From positions 1,364,001 to 1,428,000 of the forward strand of contig NW_017264199.1 of the NCBI RefSeq assembly GCF_001619985.1: a stretch of 64,000 bases of DNA. The letters run 5' to 3'. Each line of letters begins with the position of its first letter. Position 1 is the first letter of the stretch. This DNA is from Xylona heveae TC161 (taxonomy: Eukaryota > Ascomycota > Xylonomycetes > Xylonales > Xylonaceae). Below, piece after piece: positions 26,912-39,852 of this stretch. The position numbers and the translations under genes were made by a program. A model generated the notes under the pieces. That model ran no database searches. It was given only the letters and a program-made list of their open reading frames with translations, and had not been told where the DNA came from.

Positions 26912-29337
26912 ATGCTGTCCAATCCAGCTACCAACCTTCACCTTCGCCAACGCCAGCATCGACGGCAGAACTCAACACCAACGGCATTTGAGACCCCGAA
27001 GGTACCTCTCCTTCCTGCGACACAACTTCAACGACATGGTTCCCATCGACGAGGAATGAGCCTTGATCAACGGGCCAATCTGTTTCAGCCTCGACGATTC
27101 TCGACGCAGGATGACGTTACGGTAAGTATTACTAACCCAGGATTCAATCGACACCCACAGCATATTGTTCGAGAAGCGCAGCCACAGCGACTGCTTCGAC
27201 CGGGACATCAGCAGCGGCCATCTTTCATGAGAAGACCGCCACTTGCTGTTCCCAGTCAAGATTTTCTCCACCCGAATTCCATTCCTGCAGGCCAGGACAC
27301 CAACGCTCTTTATGCTAGAGCGGCACCCTCGCTCGTTAATGGTGCCGAATTTAATCAGAATCAGGTGCCGCGCACCTCACAGTCCACTCTTTCATTCCCG
27401 TCACTGAACGACGGACCGGCCGCTGGATACCTTGAAGGTTTCGGTCTTGGTCTCGAGGGAAGTGACATTTTCAGAAACCTTGAAGCGACTACAGTCAGTC
27501 CGGCACTTGACAGTCTCAGAGCTCTTCAAGGAAGCAGTAATCAGAATGCAAGCAATCGGTCCCTTCAGCCAGCTTGGCAGATGGAACCTAGAAGACCCAT
27601 TACACCCCCGAATCAAAATAGCACCAGTAAGCTCAGACTAACCTTTTGCTGATGTCCAACCAAAGCTGATAGTTCGCAGGCTATTTCCCTATGACTCCGG
27701 CTGCCACGCCGTTCTCGCGGGAACAACAGACCGAGCCTCAGCGCGAATCGCAACTACCTCGCCTTGAACTCCCTGACGATCCTGATGAGACAATCAAAGC
27801 ATCACGCATGTCGCGTCGTCCTATGTCTTGTATGGACTTGTTCGGGGCAAGGACAGATGCGGAAAGCAATGAGGCGCCGCCATCACCTCCTCGCACGGCA
27901 CCATTATTACCATCAAGTACATTTGATATGGCGCCAATGCCAAACCCCAACTTTATGCCTGCAAATCAGATTAGTCTTGACTGTCCGGAGAGCGACCAAG
28001 AGTATGACTCGTCATATTACTCGCCTCTGTCGTCGGTCGTTTCGCCGGCCCTTTCATCCATGACATCTTCTCCTCAGCCGCCAAATCAGAGAGACTTCCG
28101 CGACGGGTTGCCTTCGGCACGAGCTTTGTCAACGACAGTTGGAATGGGCCAACTACCGCATTCGCAGAGTCTCGATGACATCGCCTCAATGATGTCAGAT
28201 GGCATCTTTGAGCCTCTATCCCCTCGTTCGAAGTCAATTGCAGACCTAGGTCTAGAAGCCACCATTGAAGATACCGGAATTACTGTCGAAGATATTGCAT
28301 CCTTCATCGCTGGCCCTGACAAGTCCGATGGGAAGTGGGTATGTCTCTATCCCGATTGCAATAAGAGATTCGGTAGAAAAGAGAATATCAAGTCCCATGT
28401 CCAAACCCACTTGGGCGACCGTCAATACCGGTGCATCCATTGCAAGAAATGCTTCGTGCGCCAACACGACCTTAAACGCCACGCCAAAATCCACAGTGGT
28501 GTCAAGCCGTATCCATGTCTCTGTGGTAACAGCTTCGCTCGCCATGATGCCTTGACTCGTCACCGCCAAAGAGGCATGTGCATTGGCGCTTTTGAGGGAG
28601 TGGTTAAGAAGACCGTGAAACGCGGAAGACCGAGGAAGAGCAGGCCTCAGTCCGACGAACGTCAAGACAAGGCGGCACGCACTAAGAGAAAGGTTTATGC
28701 AAAATCTTATGCTTCATCCGTTTCGAGCGTTTCAGAGAGTCCTTGCCCGTCTTCGCCGCTCATACGGGACTCAACACCATTTGAAGATGTCGCGTCGTTT
28801 CAAAGATCTTCGCTTGACTTCTCGTCCGATATTTTGTCATCTACGCCCCCAACCTCTCCAGGATATCTGGCAGATTGTGTCTCATCCCGTCAACTGCAAC
28901 AAATAATGAGCCCGGCGCCTTTATCTTTGAGTTTATTGGACCAGAAAGATGGAAGAGCCGGTGGGATGCGGGCCGCACCAATCCCTGTCCCTTCAAGGTC
29001 TAGCAGCCGATACGGACCGACGCCTGACTTATGTTTGTCTGCATCCTCCCCTCCGGGGTCCGGGCTCTTTGATCTATCGTCTATGTCGGAGACCGCGGGA
29101 AGCTTGAGTCAAGCTAGCACTAGTTGCTTTGGTGACAGCGAGACAGACCACGAGCTCCCCGATATTTGTGACAATATCGACGACATGTTCCTCGGCTCTT
29201 TTGACGGCCAAAGTAGTATCGCCAGCCTGAGTAGTGAAACTGATATGCTGCAAGAAAAATTCGAGGACGTCTTCCCGACGGAGAATCTGTTCCCCAGCAG
29301 CTTTGTCAGCAGCGGTGATATTTTCGATTCTGCTTGA
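26912..29337 (+). CDS. ace2: Ace2/Swi5-type C2H2 zinc-finger transcription factor
   Basis: Exons 26912-27626 and 27680-29337, 790 residues (777 if the 39-nt segment at 27122-27160 is spliced). The start MLSNPATNLHLRQRQHRRQN looks like the conserved N-terminus of filamentous-fungal Ace2. Residues about 458-545 hold three fingers: CLYPDC with HVQTH, CIHCKKC with HAKIH, and a shorter third finger (CLCGNSF ending HRQRGMC) of the C2HC kind seen in Swi5/Ace2. A basic AT-hook-like KRGRPRKSR follows. The rest is Ser/Pro-rich, with acidic stretches near the end (DICDNIDDMF) that could activate transcription. Known members control septation, cell separation, conidiation and wall enzymes. A link to the nearby chitinase is possible but nothing in the sequence proves it. 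Confidence 0.92.
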
Positions 29338-32300
29338 CTTGGAGGAGACTATAGAATGAGGAATGAACGGACGACAAGCACCACGATTGTACGATGCACA
29401 TGACGTTTGGGGTTATGTTTTGTTCTGACTCGGCGCTTTGTCATAGAGCACGAGTCGGAAATCTGTTGGGATCATGGAGAATTGGAATGGTTTATTTGGC
29501 TGCAAACTTGGGAGATATCAACCATTGTTTTGTTTTGTTTTGTTTTATTCTGCAATTTTAAGCGCCATCCTTGGATGCGCAGAAGTGTTTAATCAGTATT
29601 TGTATCCTCGCAAATGGTCGCTCACTACTCTGTCCTTAGTAGCCCAGGATATTTTCCTAGCTGCAACAACCATTTTAGTTTTAATTAGAATAAATCAGAG
29701 GAAGTTCGAAAGTTTGCATCAAAAGACATTGTCATAGCAGGCGTAGACTAAACCCACGCGCTCTAGACGCTGATACAGCGGATAGACCAGACACGTGACT
29801 GAATTTTTAGCAGCTTGAGCGGAGACCCCAGGGATCACCATGCTGTTCTCGACATATGGAGTAAAGAGTGTATTGAACTCGGTTGAAGGCAGAGAAATCG
29901 AACTGCGTTGCAAGAGCCGTTGGATTTATTGGTGCAGCTCTTTCAGGCATAACGCGTGGGCCGAAAGAAGATTGTCCATGACGCGCTATGCAAGCGTGCC
30001 ATATGGCGATTAGCACCCGTAATCTTATCGATGTTTCAGAATCCAATAAATATTGGTACTCGTATCCTTAGAAAGTTCTCCTTGGTATTGCAATATCCAT
30101 TGATCTGGTAGCTGGTACTGGCATTGGCACTATATTGTAGGTGAAGCACGGTATTCCACCGCGTGTCATTCTCTTGGTTGAATGGAAACACTCGTGACAC
30201 GGTACTTGTTCTAATTCGCGTGATGCTACGGTAGATTCATTTTTCCTTTCTTTTCTTTGAACCATCAAAATTACATTTACTGTTTCAGGCCTCAGTGTCT
30301 GCAAAGGCGTATTAGGCTCCAAGGCTAGTTGCGGTGATCGACTTCTTTAATTGCAGTAGCGCTGGCTTGAGTATTATTATTCGATGAAAAACTTTTTGAC
30401 AGCATGGATTAGTCGTGGATTCTCCAATGATAGTCGATATGCTGCCTCGGGGAAAAGAACTTTCACGCGATGACCCGCAGTAAAGGAAAAAAAAAGAAAA
30501 AGAAAAAGAAAAAAAAAAAGAGCCATTCAGTCTTTCCCTTTTTTTCTTCTCGTGTTCTTTTTTCTCTTTAGACCCGTACCACTGTCGAATAACAGCTAGA
30601 CCGGGCAGCTTGTGGAGCCGAGTCGTCGGAGGCTCGGTGACGATGATCATCCGGCGGAACGGCCGAGATTCGGTCCTCGGAAATTGGCAACGTCCGCGGA
30701 TGAGCAAACCAAAAAACTCAGCTCTCCAACGGTCATCTGATTAGACCAATATCCCCTTGCTTCATTAGTTGTACAATTGCATGAGTTGCTTTTATGCATC
30801 ATGTCTGATACGTGCAAAGAGAATTGGACATGGCCATGTTACAAGACAGATCAAAGAGATCATAAACTAGCACGTGGGGCTCTCCTGGCTGGAGGACTAA
30901 TTCCGAGAGTCAGGGAGTGTTCAGGGTGCAACAGTGGTGATACGGAAGCCGCAATAACCGAAATGATGCGAGTGTGATGTTGAGGACTGCCTGTGACAGC
31001 GACTACAAGACTTGACAGATAGCGGAGCGTGGTTGAGAGCATGGGCAGAATGGTTGTGGTGGTCGGGCCAAGTCCCCAGGTGCTGCCTGTCAAATCATGA
31101 TGCCTCGATGGTAATGATGTCGGTGGATCCGGCATTACCTCATTCTCGTCTGTGGGAGTTGAGCTTTTTTTCCCTGAGCGATGACCTTTTTCTGTTTGGT
31201 CTCAGGTCCCACTATGCAGACCCCAGTCCTCTTCCGAGGTTTTCTTGTGCAACACCCGTTGTCGGTACCTGACTGTCGTAAAAGAAAACCTCTCGTACAC
31301 GATACATTGAGCAAGGGTACCTTTGCTCATTCGCTTCTCTACCGTACATACAGGTTACGTTCTGAACAACCTCTTTCTCCGGGTAGATTTAGAAGCACGC
31401 TGCTTGATACGTCCTTTCCATTCCACAATGATGACTGATCTGAATGCATACTGTCAACATACTTTGTGGCTCTGCGCTGCGACTCAAGGAGGGTAAGATG
31501 ATTACTACTCGTACTGTCCACTGGTGCCCTAGTCGGCTTACAAGCCCACGCTTTGCTGCTTTTCGTCGTAGCTTGGAAAGGCCGGATTCGGTAGTTCCGG
31601 CGCTTGGCGGGGGGTCCTTAGATGCGACGGAGGCAGACAAACGAAATTACACTGAGCCTTTTGCTGCCACTTTAGACTTTGACCAAACCATAATGGGATG
31701 AGTGAAACCTTTAACGCCCAGCCAACTAGAGCAGCGTTGGATGCAAATAACGATTGTTTGCAAGGATTTTGTTGCAAATTATTTCGATTATTGTTATTGA
31801 CCGGGCCACCTGTTGTATTATTTGCACCTGTCGCGCGGGCAGACAGCGCCGAGGAAATTCGCGCCGTCGTGCCCAGGCGCCACGAGACGAGAGACAGGCA
31901 CGATTGAGCAATTGGGGGCTGAGTAGTGGTACGTGACGAGTCTTCAAAAGAATCACAGCCTCTCGCCAATGCTGCGGCAGATATTGAGGCTTTGCAGCTG
32001 TGCTCGATAGAGGAGCAGGCAGAAGGGGCGCCTCTCGAATGTCAGCAGGGCCAGGAGAAGGGGAAGGAGAAGAGAGGAATTAGTTGTATCAAAGTGATGA
32101 TTTTCTTGCTCCCTACCTCCGTAGACTGTCCCACATCGCTCAACTGTTGTGGGCGTGGCTCAGCCAAATAATCATAATAAATAAGTTTACATCCATCTTT
32201 CCAGAGCACACTTGTCTACTGTGTTCTGTATTACAGAGTGAAAGGGCTCTTTAAATCGTGCAGAGCATAGTAGGAAAAGGGAAGGTACGGGGTACTTGGT

Positions 32301-32813
32301 TTATTACTGTGGGTTGGGGTATCGGGTACCTGTTCTGAGCCAAAACGGCTGGAGCGTCTTCCCTGGTCGCTCTTTCCCTCTTCTCTCATTCCCCCATCAT
32401 CCATCGTCCTCCGTCCCGTCCATCCGTCGGCGCCAAAGTCGACCGCTACAGACCAGCAAACTGGGGCTAATTCCTGTAGACTTTCGGCGCCTCTGACCAC
32501 TCTTCGCTCGTCTGCTTCCTTCCTTCACCTAATCTTACACACCTCTTTCCCCATCCTTCTTCTTCCTCTTCCTCTTTTCACATCCTCTAATTCAGCTCTT
32601 CCGACCTGTTCGATACCTCGTGCTCCTCATCCTCAGCATCATCAACTGGCTTGTTTTGGCCTGTTCCGACCTTCACGCTTCCCGACATTTCCGTCATCTC
32701 TACCTAGTCCCGGGCTCGGCTTGGAGCGCTGTTGCTCAGCCGCTCACTCAAAGTCGCCCAGGGCTAGTCGACATCATTTTCGCCTGTCCAAGACAAAAGT
32801 TGAAGGTCTCAAA
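29338..32813. other. 3.5-kb gap: ace2 trailer, AT-rich spacer and AUR1 promoter
   Basis: No gene recognised. 29520-29560 has (TTTTG)n-like sequence in the ace2 trailer. An A-rich (AAAAAG)n tract spans 30486-30520. From 32330 to 32590 the plus strand becomes strongly CT-rich (for example CTTCTTCCTCTTCCTC), typical of the leader of a highly expressed fungal gene, here AUR1. Short open frames in between show no domain. Confidence 0.6.
30486..30520. repeat. A-rich microsatellite (AAAAAG)n
   Basis: A run of adenines broken by single guanines about every six bases, in intergenic DNA. Confidence 0.8.
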
Positions 32814-34345
32814 ATGAAGTCTGCACGATCATTTCTGCCGCGAGGCGATCGCCCGCTGGTCACTGGTCACGGATCAAAAAGCTCCATTGGTTCTATTTCA
32901 TGGCCATCAATGCCAGTCATAGTCCCTCACCGATTTCGACGAAAGCTTCGTTCCAAGCTTCGCAGCAGACAGTCTCCTGCGTCCTCTCTCGCCTCGTTGC
33001 AGACCTCTTTTTCGCCAGCGGACACTCTTCGTTCTTTGCGCGCTCATCGTTGGTCATATAATGATGGACAATATCTTCTTTTAATCATAATCGGCATCTT
33101 CTCGCTTTGCGTCATCGAGACTATTGGACCGATGGCAAAGACTTTAATCTCAACCCTCCTGCTCACTTCTCTCATTCTCCCTGTCACGCGGCAGTTCTTC
33201 CTCCCTTTCCTTCCCATCGCCGGCTGGCTCGTCTTGTTCTACGCTTGTCGGTAAGGCTCTCTACATGCCCTTCTTACCTGGTTCCAGAACTCCTTTCGAA
33301 TAACTCATTCGGGAGTCAATTTCATCTGCACCAGGAATTGCATTCTATCTTTTTGGCCTTTTGCAAGATAAACTAACGTGTCCTTGATTTTAGATTTGTG
33401 CCTGGTGAATACCGCCCTCCGATTTGGGTCCGAGTGCTGCCCGCACTCGAGAACATCCTTTACGGCGCAAATCTCAGCAATATCATGTCTGCGCACCAGA
33501 GCGTTGTTTTGGACGTGCTCGCCTGGCTTCCTTACGGTATCATGCACTATGGCGCTCCTTTTGTGGTGTCTATAATCATATTCGTCTTTGCCGCTCCTGG
33601 CACACTGCCCGTCTTCGCGAGGAGCTTTGGTTACATGAATCTCACCGGCGTGGCTATTCAATTGCTCTTTCCGACATCCCCGCCATGGTATGAGAACCTT
33701 TACGGCCTCGCTCCCGCAAACTATTCAATTCACGGCTCGCCTGCTGGCCTTGCGCGGATTGACAAGCTCTTTGGCATTGATCTTTACACCTCCGGTTTCA
33801 CTGCATCTCCGCTCGTCTTTGGTGCCTTCCCTTCGCTGCACGCGGGGGCGGCTACCATCCAGGCCTTATTCTTGAGTCATATTTTCCCTCGCCTACGACC
33901 ACTTTTTGTCTTCTACACTCTCTGGATTTGGTGGGCGACAATGTACCTTTCCCACCATTACGCAGTCGACCTTGTCGGCGGAAGTTTAGGTAGGGGATTC
34001 ATTAACTTTTTTGACGTTCGACTGAGCATGTGCTAATCTTAACAATTAGTGGCAAGCGTCGCCTTTTATGTGGCCAAGGCCAACTGGCTTCCCCGGTACC
34101 AGCCTGACAAGCTCTTCCGGTGGGATTACGATTACACCGAAGTGGGTGACGTCCCGGTGGGATATGCCTACGGCTTGGCGGATATTGAGGCCGACTTCCA
34201 TCCCGCCGGCTCGGACAGTGACGAGTGGACCATTGGTTCTTCGACATCAATTTCTTCTGGAGCTGCCAGCCCGGTTGACGAGGGCCAGTCGCTGTGGGAA
34301 GGCGACACTCTCGCATCCCACTCGGATTCGGAGCCTGGCCGATAG
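32814..34345 (+). CDS. AUR1: Inositol phosphorylceramide synthase catalytic subunit
   Basis: Exons 32814-33250, 33394-33989 and 34050-34345, 442 residues. The enzyme moves phosphoinositol from phosphatidylinositol to phytoceramide in the Golgi, an essential fungal sphingolipid step and the target of aureobasidin A. Several membrane helices are visible (LLLIIIGIFSLCVIETIG; LISTLLLTSLILPVT; FVVSIIIFVFAAPGTLP). The PAP2-type catalytic residues are present: PSLHAG with His295, then SHHYAVD with His334 and Asp338. The spacings of 39 and 4 residues equal those of yeast Aur1 (His255, His294, Asp298). The cytosolic tail is acidic and Ser-rich (residues about 385-442). A CT-rich leader precedes the start. 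Confidence 0.96.
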
Positions 34346-35835
34346 ATTTTGACCAAAAGCATTTTCTTTTCCTATTGTATTACTCATTTTGCTCACGTTC
34401 TTTTGGCATGGAGCCCAACCGATTCGATTCTCACTGCATGCGACGCCGTATGACGACTGCTTCTCGCCATCCCCCCTTTTTTTTTGACGAATGAATGGTG
34501 ATACGGCTTCGCAAATGTTATTTGGATGAGCCAACCTCGAGTTCAAAAGCGTTTACTCCAAGTACTACGCACCGCTTCAATCATACTTTTCCGCAGCTGC
34601 TGGGGATTGCATCAGCGATTTTCCATGCTGCGCCTCTTTTACCTCTTTAACGAGCTCGAGAATTGGAACGGCACGACTAAGCGGCATTTTCACACATCGC
34701 CACTGTCCTGGTTTACCAATTTTAATTGGATATCCAGGATGGTTATATTATAATTTTTAATGACCACGATACGTTCTGGGCAGCCGACATGTATATTTAC
34801 TCTTGATGATCTCAACCAACGGGACCATCATCGACAATATTCGTTTCTCGGACTTGTCGAGAGCGCGACCACATAATCACAACAATATTACATGGGTCCT
34901 CTCAGAAGTCCACTTGGCATTCTACGCCGCATCAGCTGCATCACGACTAATATTCTGAGAGATTTGTGTTCGGGTTTAGAACAGATCTACTCTCGATTCC
35001 TGGAATATCATGAATGCGATGTAGTATGCCTTTTCTTAATATCTTAATTCCATCTCTCCGCCATGGAAGATTAGTTTCCTTCTGGCGCGAAACCTGTTAC
35101 CATAGAAGATCTTCAGATGCGTCGAGGGAAGTCCCTGTACTGTACATAATGAACTAAAGAGTCGGCATATGATTAATAATGACGGGACATGACGCGTCTG
35201 GGTTTGCATTTTGACACTGTTCTTGCATTTATCCAAGGTTCCTTGTGCAACAAGAGGAGATAATTGGACCACGTCAAAGTCGATTGCAGAACATCAGGAC
35301 GGACCTTATGATACATAATGTAATAAAATTCATCATGACAAAACGCTTGTCAGTCATTGAAATGGATCAACTTACAGTGCATATCAGTACAATGATAAAT
35401 TGTAGACTGAAATAGTCTAATTGCTCTAGTCCCACGGCAAACAATGCAATAGTAGCCTTCTTCCTACCTTCGATATGCTAAGCAGGGACTACCCAAGGTG
35501 GGAACAATGATGACGGGAATGGATCGACAGAAATAGAAAGGGCTCTTTGTATACCCTCCCTTTCGAATCTATAATTAATGCCGAGATGTAGTAATATGAT
35601 CAGTGAGGTCAGCGACTATTGCGAGCTCTCCAACGAAACAAAAACTTGATAGCGATGAGTTTGCTTTTGGTGAACGGTGAAATGACGTTGAAAGAAAATG
35701 CTGCTTGCACCAGATGTTTTGGAATATTCCATATTTCTATGGCGGACAATCGTATTTTTATGATTCATCAATTGTACTATGCTATTATTGCTCTTTTGCT
35801 TCTGCATACAACCTTCTCTCCCCTCGTAAGCTTCG
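34346..35835. other. 1.5-kb gap between convergent AUR1 and prefoldin 3 genes
   Basis: AT-rich trailers of both genes with a T-run near 34486. No coding frame with family features, no RNA gene recognised. Confidence 0.55.
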
Positions 35836-36972
35836 TTATGACTTGTCGTCTTCGTCTTTTTCGTCTTTTGTCTCGCCGGCAGCCTCGGCTTCGGACTTGT
35901 CTTTTCGTCGCTGAGTGACGTCCCAATTGTATACACGAGCAGTGGCGACTTCGAGTGTCTAGAAAAAACGGAGAAAATTAACGCCATGAGCTTATTGTGT
36001 CGATGAGAAAATTTCGTGGCTTCCTCTATAGAACTCATCCCATATTGCACGTACCGTTATTTGCTCCCGCAGGAAATCGAGATCCTCCTCGCAATTGGCG
36101 AGATTCTGTCGAGCGGCGCTCAGTCGTCCTTGGAGCAATTCTAGGGCTTCATCTATCGGGTATGCAAGCATCACGTTGGCCTTGTTTGAGGCAATTGTAA
36201 GCATTGGCTACTATATTGACGGCGCTGGCAGGTCCGGGGCACGGCCCGACGCAGTCGTTCCGCCACCGCATTGGATGCATTAAACGTGAAACTTACTCCT
36301 AGCCATAGATAGACCTCGTCTGTCGGAGGTATTGAAGCCTTGGTGTAAAGGGTATCGTTGAGCTCGAAAGTTGTTTCTATAGGGTCGGATCCGGGCTAGA
36401 AACAGGACAAAACGAATTGTGATATTAGAGACTTTCTTTCGTACAGGAAGATTACTACATTGAAAAGCTGGAATATTTACCTCTCTTGTCTTGAGGAATT
36501 TTACAGTCTCGGCTGTTTTGGCAATGTCTGGGATCTTCTCTTTCAGCCCCAGAGCTCGTTTCTGTGTGCTGATTTCCATGAATTGGTATTTCCTATTTTC
36601 CATCCGTGTGAGCCTGTGTGCCTGCAGAGTTTTCGCCAGATCTGTTCACGCTCCAAGGACGAAGGCCACGGCATTGTCTCAATTGCAAGGATGTGGAGGG
36701 CCGGTAAACACAGTCATGGTCGACGAGTCTGGACGTACCCTATCATTTCTTGGAAGCTTTTGAGCGTGGATTCGACTTCTGCGCGGGACGAGACATAGTC
36801 TTCGACACGGTCGACAAAGGGAGCTACCGGAATGCCTCTGGGGTTTGTCGAGCCAGGAGCTCCGCGGGCTGCTGCGGTGGTACTGTAACAATTGAATGAA
36901 ATTAGCTATCTGAGCTGTGTGCATCTCAGTTAAGGATTTATTGAAAACATACGTAGAGGATTTCTCCGCCAT
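35836..36972 (-). CDS. PAC10: Prefoldin subunit 3 (Pac10/VBP1)
   Basis: Complement of exons 35836-35958, 36055-36180, 36297-36395, 36481-36592, 36739-36882 and 36953-36972, 207 residues. Prefoldin is a cytosolic hexamer that holds unfolded actin and tubulin and delivers them to CCT. The order of recognisable blocks is FVDRVEDYVSSRAEVESTL, KYQFMEISTQKRALGLKEKI, DPIETTFELNDTLYTKASIP, VYLWLGANVMLAYPIDEALE, EEDLDFLREQIT and ARVYNWDV: the paired coiled coils and beta hairpins of an alpha-class prefoldin. The tail is charged (KDEKDEDDKS). The first coding exon is only 20 nt (MAEKSS plus two bases). All five introns keep frame. A partner chaperonin subunit, CCT6, lies 3 kb away. Confidence 0.95.
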
Positions 36973-37740
36973 GTTTGGCGCACGGTGTCCAGAAAGAAGA
37001 ACAAGAAGTCCTTTTGGGAAAATTTTCTTTTGCAGAGGTTCGATATTCGAGTGATAAATTTTCCCCAAAGAAATCTAATGCAGCTGTCTCGCAGCTGTAT
37101 TTCTTCACGAGATACTATTGTGCCTGTAGATGGGTTAGTGTAAGAGCCGCATCGGCCGAGGGGTCCTGGGCGGTGAATCGGATAAAATGCAGACATTGAC
37201 TTTGGGACGGGTCATATTCCGTGGTATGGAACTCAGTATGTGCCCTTCATTTGACGATAAGGAGGCTTTTCGATATGAATATATATTGTAACATTTACTT
37301 CACGATAGAGAGATCGTTTATATCTCTTTGATACACACATTCAAGCACAATTAAGCAGGGTCCATCAGGGAAATGAGCAAAGACTTCAATCCTATCGCCT
37401 ATCTATTACCATAGATACACAGATTCAAGTTTGATGTTTTATATCATCGTCACACGCAGCTATGAAACACAATCAAAGCGACTTCCCAAGAAGTAATGTC
37501 TCGAAGACAGGAAGCGCAGAGTAAAAGGAGAAATAACTTCTTTTATTGGTAACCTAAAACTCCGTCTCACGTGAGAAACCCCAGATCACCACACGTATAA
37601 TTACATGTACACCAAGAGTGAAATACAAGGAAAGTAACCGACAGACATATGTAAGCAGATATGTCAAAGGTGAATAGAAAGACACCAGGAACAAAAACGG
37701 CGGGAAATTTCAGAGGAGCGAGAAGAGTAAATGGAGCACT
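36973..37740. other. Gap between prefoldin 3 start and Nop56 end
   Basis: About 770 bp that should hold the prefoldin 3 promoter (near 36973-37200) and the Nop56 trailer. Nothing further recognised. Confidence 0.5.
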
Positions 37741-39401
37741 TTACTCTACGCCCTTGCTCTTTCTCTTCTTCTTCTTTTCCTTCTTATCTTCGACTTCGCC
37801 GTCAGCCTCGCTGTGTCGGCGCTTCTTCTTATCTTTCTTATCCTTCTTCTCCTCCTTCTCTTCCTTGTCCTTCTTCTTCTTCTCTTGCTTCTGGACCGCC
37901 CGAGGCGTCGCGTCAGCCATCTCCTCATCCTCGTCAGCGTTAGCAGTGGGGTCGTCCACATTGATATCGGCAAGAACCGCATCCATAGCGGTTTTCTGCG
38001 AAGATAGTTAGAAACGAATACAATACTCAGTAATTCTGGTAAAGTAGAGTAAGACTTACCATGGCAACTTCGTTCTTTGTAGGCGCCTGACCAGTAGCGT
38101 AGAACTGCAGGCGCTCCTCAACCTGTTGCTTGAGAGCCTCACCAAACTTGGTAGTCGGAGCTTCGGAGAAGTTATCAATTCTTGAGGCAATTGAGCACTT
38201 GTTGGCGAGGAATCGGGAGATCCGGCCCTTGTTCTTCTGGCCAGCCTTGCCGATGAAAGAAGAGTGATAAATGAGACCATACTTGGGGGTGTTTCCCTTG
38301 GTCTTGAGGGCTCTGAAAAGAGCCTTCTCGGCACCGAGAATCTGAACGGTGGAGGCAGGGTATTTGGAAAGGTTGGTCAAGCTTCCAGCGTGGGAAATGA
38401 GACGAGCACCAACGACCTCACCGATCAGAGCAGCAAGGTTGGGAGCAACAATGCCCATCTTGGCGACCAGATAGTTGAACAACGACTTGCGGAACCCGGT
38501 AAGACTGACCACGCGGCTGGCAAAAGCCATGACATTCTCCATGTCAGTCTCGGAAATATCCTGACCCATGCTAACTTTGGCAGCATCGATAATGCTCTGC
38601 GCGATCTCAGCGTCGTCATTGACGATAGCGGCAATGTCATGCAGCTTCTCATCGTTAAGTGTCTTCTTGTCACCAACGAAAAGTGCGAGGCGTGCGTAGG
38701 TGTGGTTGTCGGAGACGATCTTAATCAGCTCAGGGAAGTGCCACGAGTACCATTCCCGCACACGCATGGAGAAAGTGTTAATGGCTTTGTCGAGATGATC
38801 GAGCGTAGCGATGGCTTGGATGATGTGGTTGTCGTTCTTCTGAACGCTAAACTTGACCTTGGCACGAGAATAGGCGTGGCCAAGACCGAGCTGGGCGCGC
38901 TCAACATCGCCCTCCTGCAATTGCTTCAATAGCTTCGGCGCATGGAATCTAATACCACGGAGAAGGTCCTGGACCACCTCGCTAGTGTCACCAGTCTCGC
39001 ACTCAACCGAGGGGAATGCAGACTTGATGCTACCAGCAAGATTCTTGTCCGTAACACCAAGTACGATCTTCTTCTTCTTGCCTGCCTTGGGAAGGTTGAC
39101 TTCCAGCAGCGATCTCAGATATTCAGAGGCAATACCCTCAGAAACATCGTTGGCATTTTCAAGAGCCTGCGCTGCGCCCCTGCGATGGGTATTAGAAATG
39201 GTAACAAACTAAATCATTGCCATAGGCTTACTGGAAAGGAGCGAAACTCAAAAGCTTGACCATCTTTCCAAAGGTCGCCAAATCCTCAGTACCGGCCTGG
39301 ACTTCCTTCAGGCGGTTTCCAATAGTCTCAGGTCGGTCGACGACCTGGAAAACGGAGTAGCCCACCGCACTTTCGTGCAGTAGGTAGTCGACGGCAGCCA
39401 T
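37741..39401 (-). CDS. NOP56: Box C/D snoRNP core protein Nop56
   Basis: Complement of exons 37741-37995, 38060-39179 and 39232-39401, 514 residues. Nop56 pairs with Nop58 in box C/D snoRNPs, which guide 2'-O-methylation and pre-rRNA processing in the nucleolus. The N-terminal domain begins [20 protein letters not shown]. The coiled-coil part contains [19 protein letters not shown], which marks Nop56 rather than Nop58. The NOP domain follows, with [40 protein letters not shown] and [18 protein letters not shown]. The last exon encodes a KKE/KKD-rich tail ([20 protein letters not shown]), as in other eukaryotic Nop56. It is divergently paired with CCT6. Confidence 0.96.
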
Positions 39402-39852
39402 CTTGAACGAGTGGGTTGAAATTCGAGCCGCGAGACAGAGTTTAACAACAGAGTAGAAAAATACAACAGCCTAGCTGTTTTCAATATAAGCGCTCGATGC
39501 GCCTTGGGAATAGCCCGATTACTCTGGCGGTGTAAGAGACGGAGGAAAATCCGTAGACTTGTCGACCTGAGCTGGCAGGATGAATCTCTCGTTTCTCTTC
39601 GTCGGGAAATCAAAATGTCGAAAATCTCCGTCGAAGTTCGTAGTGCGCACGTAGCGAAATCGATTCTGATTGGTCAACGCGCAACACGCGAAGGCGGATG
39701 TGAATAAATCCCCATCAAGTCACTTAACGGGGCAATAGCAAGGTGTTTTGTCGACTGCGGAACATCTCACGGCATTGCTGATTCATTAATCTCTTCGGGG
39801 GAAATCGTCAACTTGCAATCTAAGATTTCAGCTCCGGTTCTTGTTGCTCGCC
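39402..39852. promoter_or_regulatory. Shared promoter of NOP56 and CCT6
   Basis: Only 451 bp separate the two start codons, so both promoters must lie here. An ATTGG (inverted CCAAT) box occurs at 39669-39673, near the middle. No TATA box is obvious. The part nearest NOP56 is AT-rich. Confidence 0.6.

Noticed and set aside
38264-38932. 222-codon plus-strand frame
   Set aside because: Antisense shadow of the large NOP56 exon.
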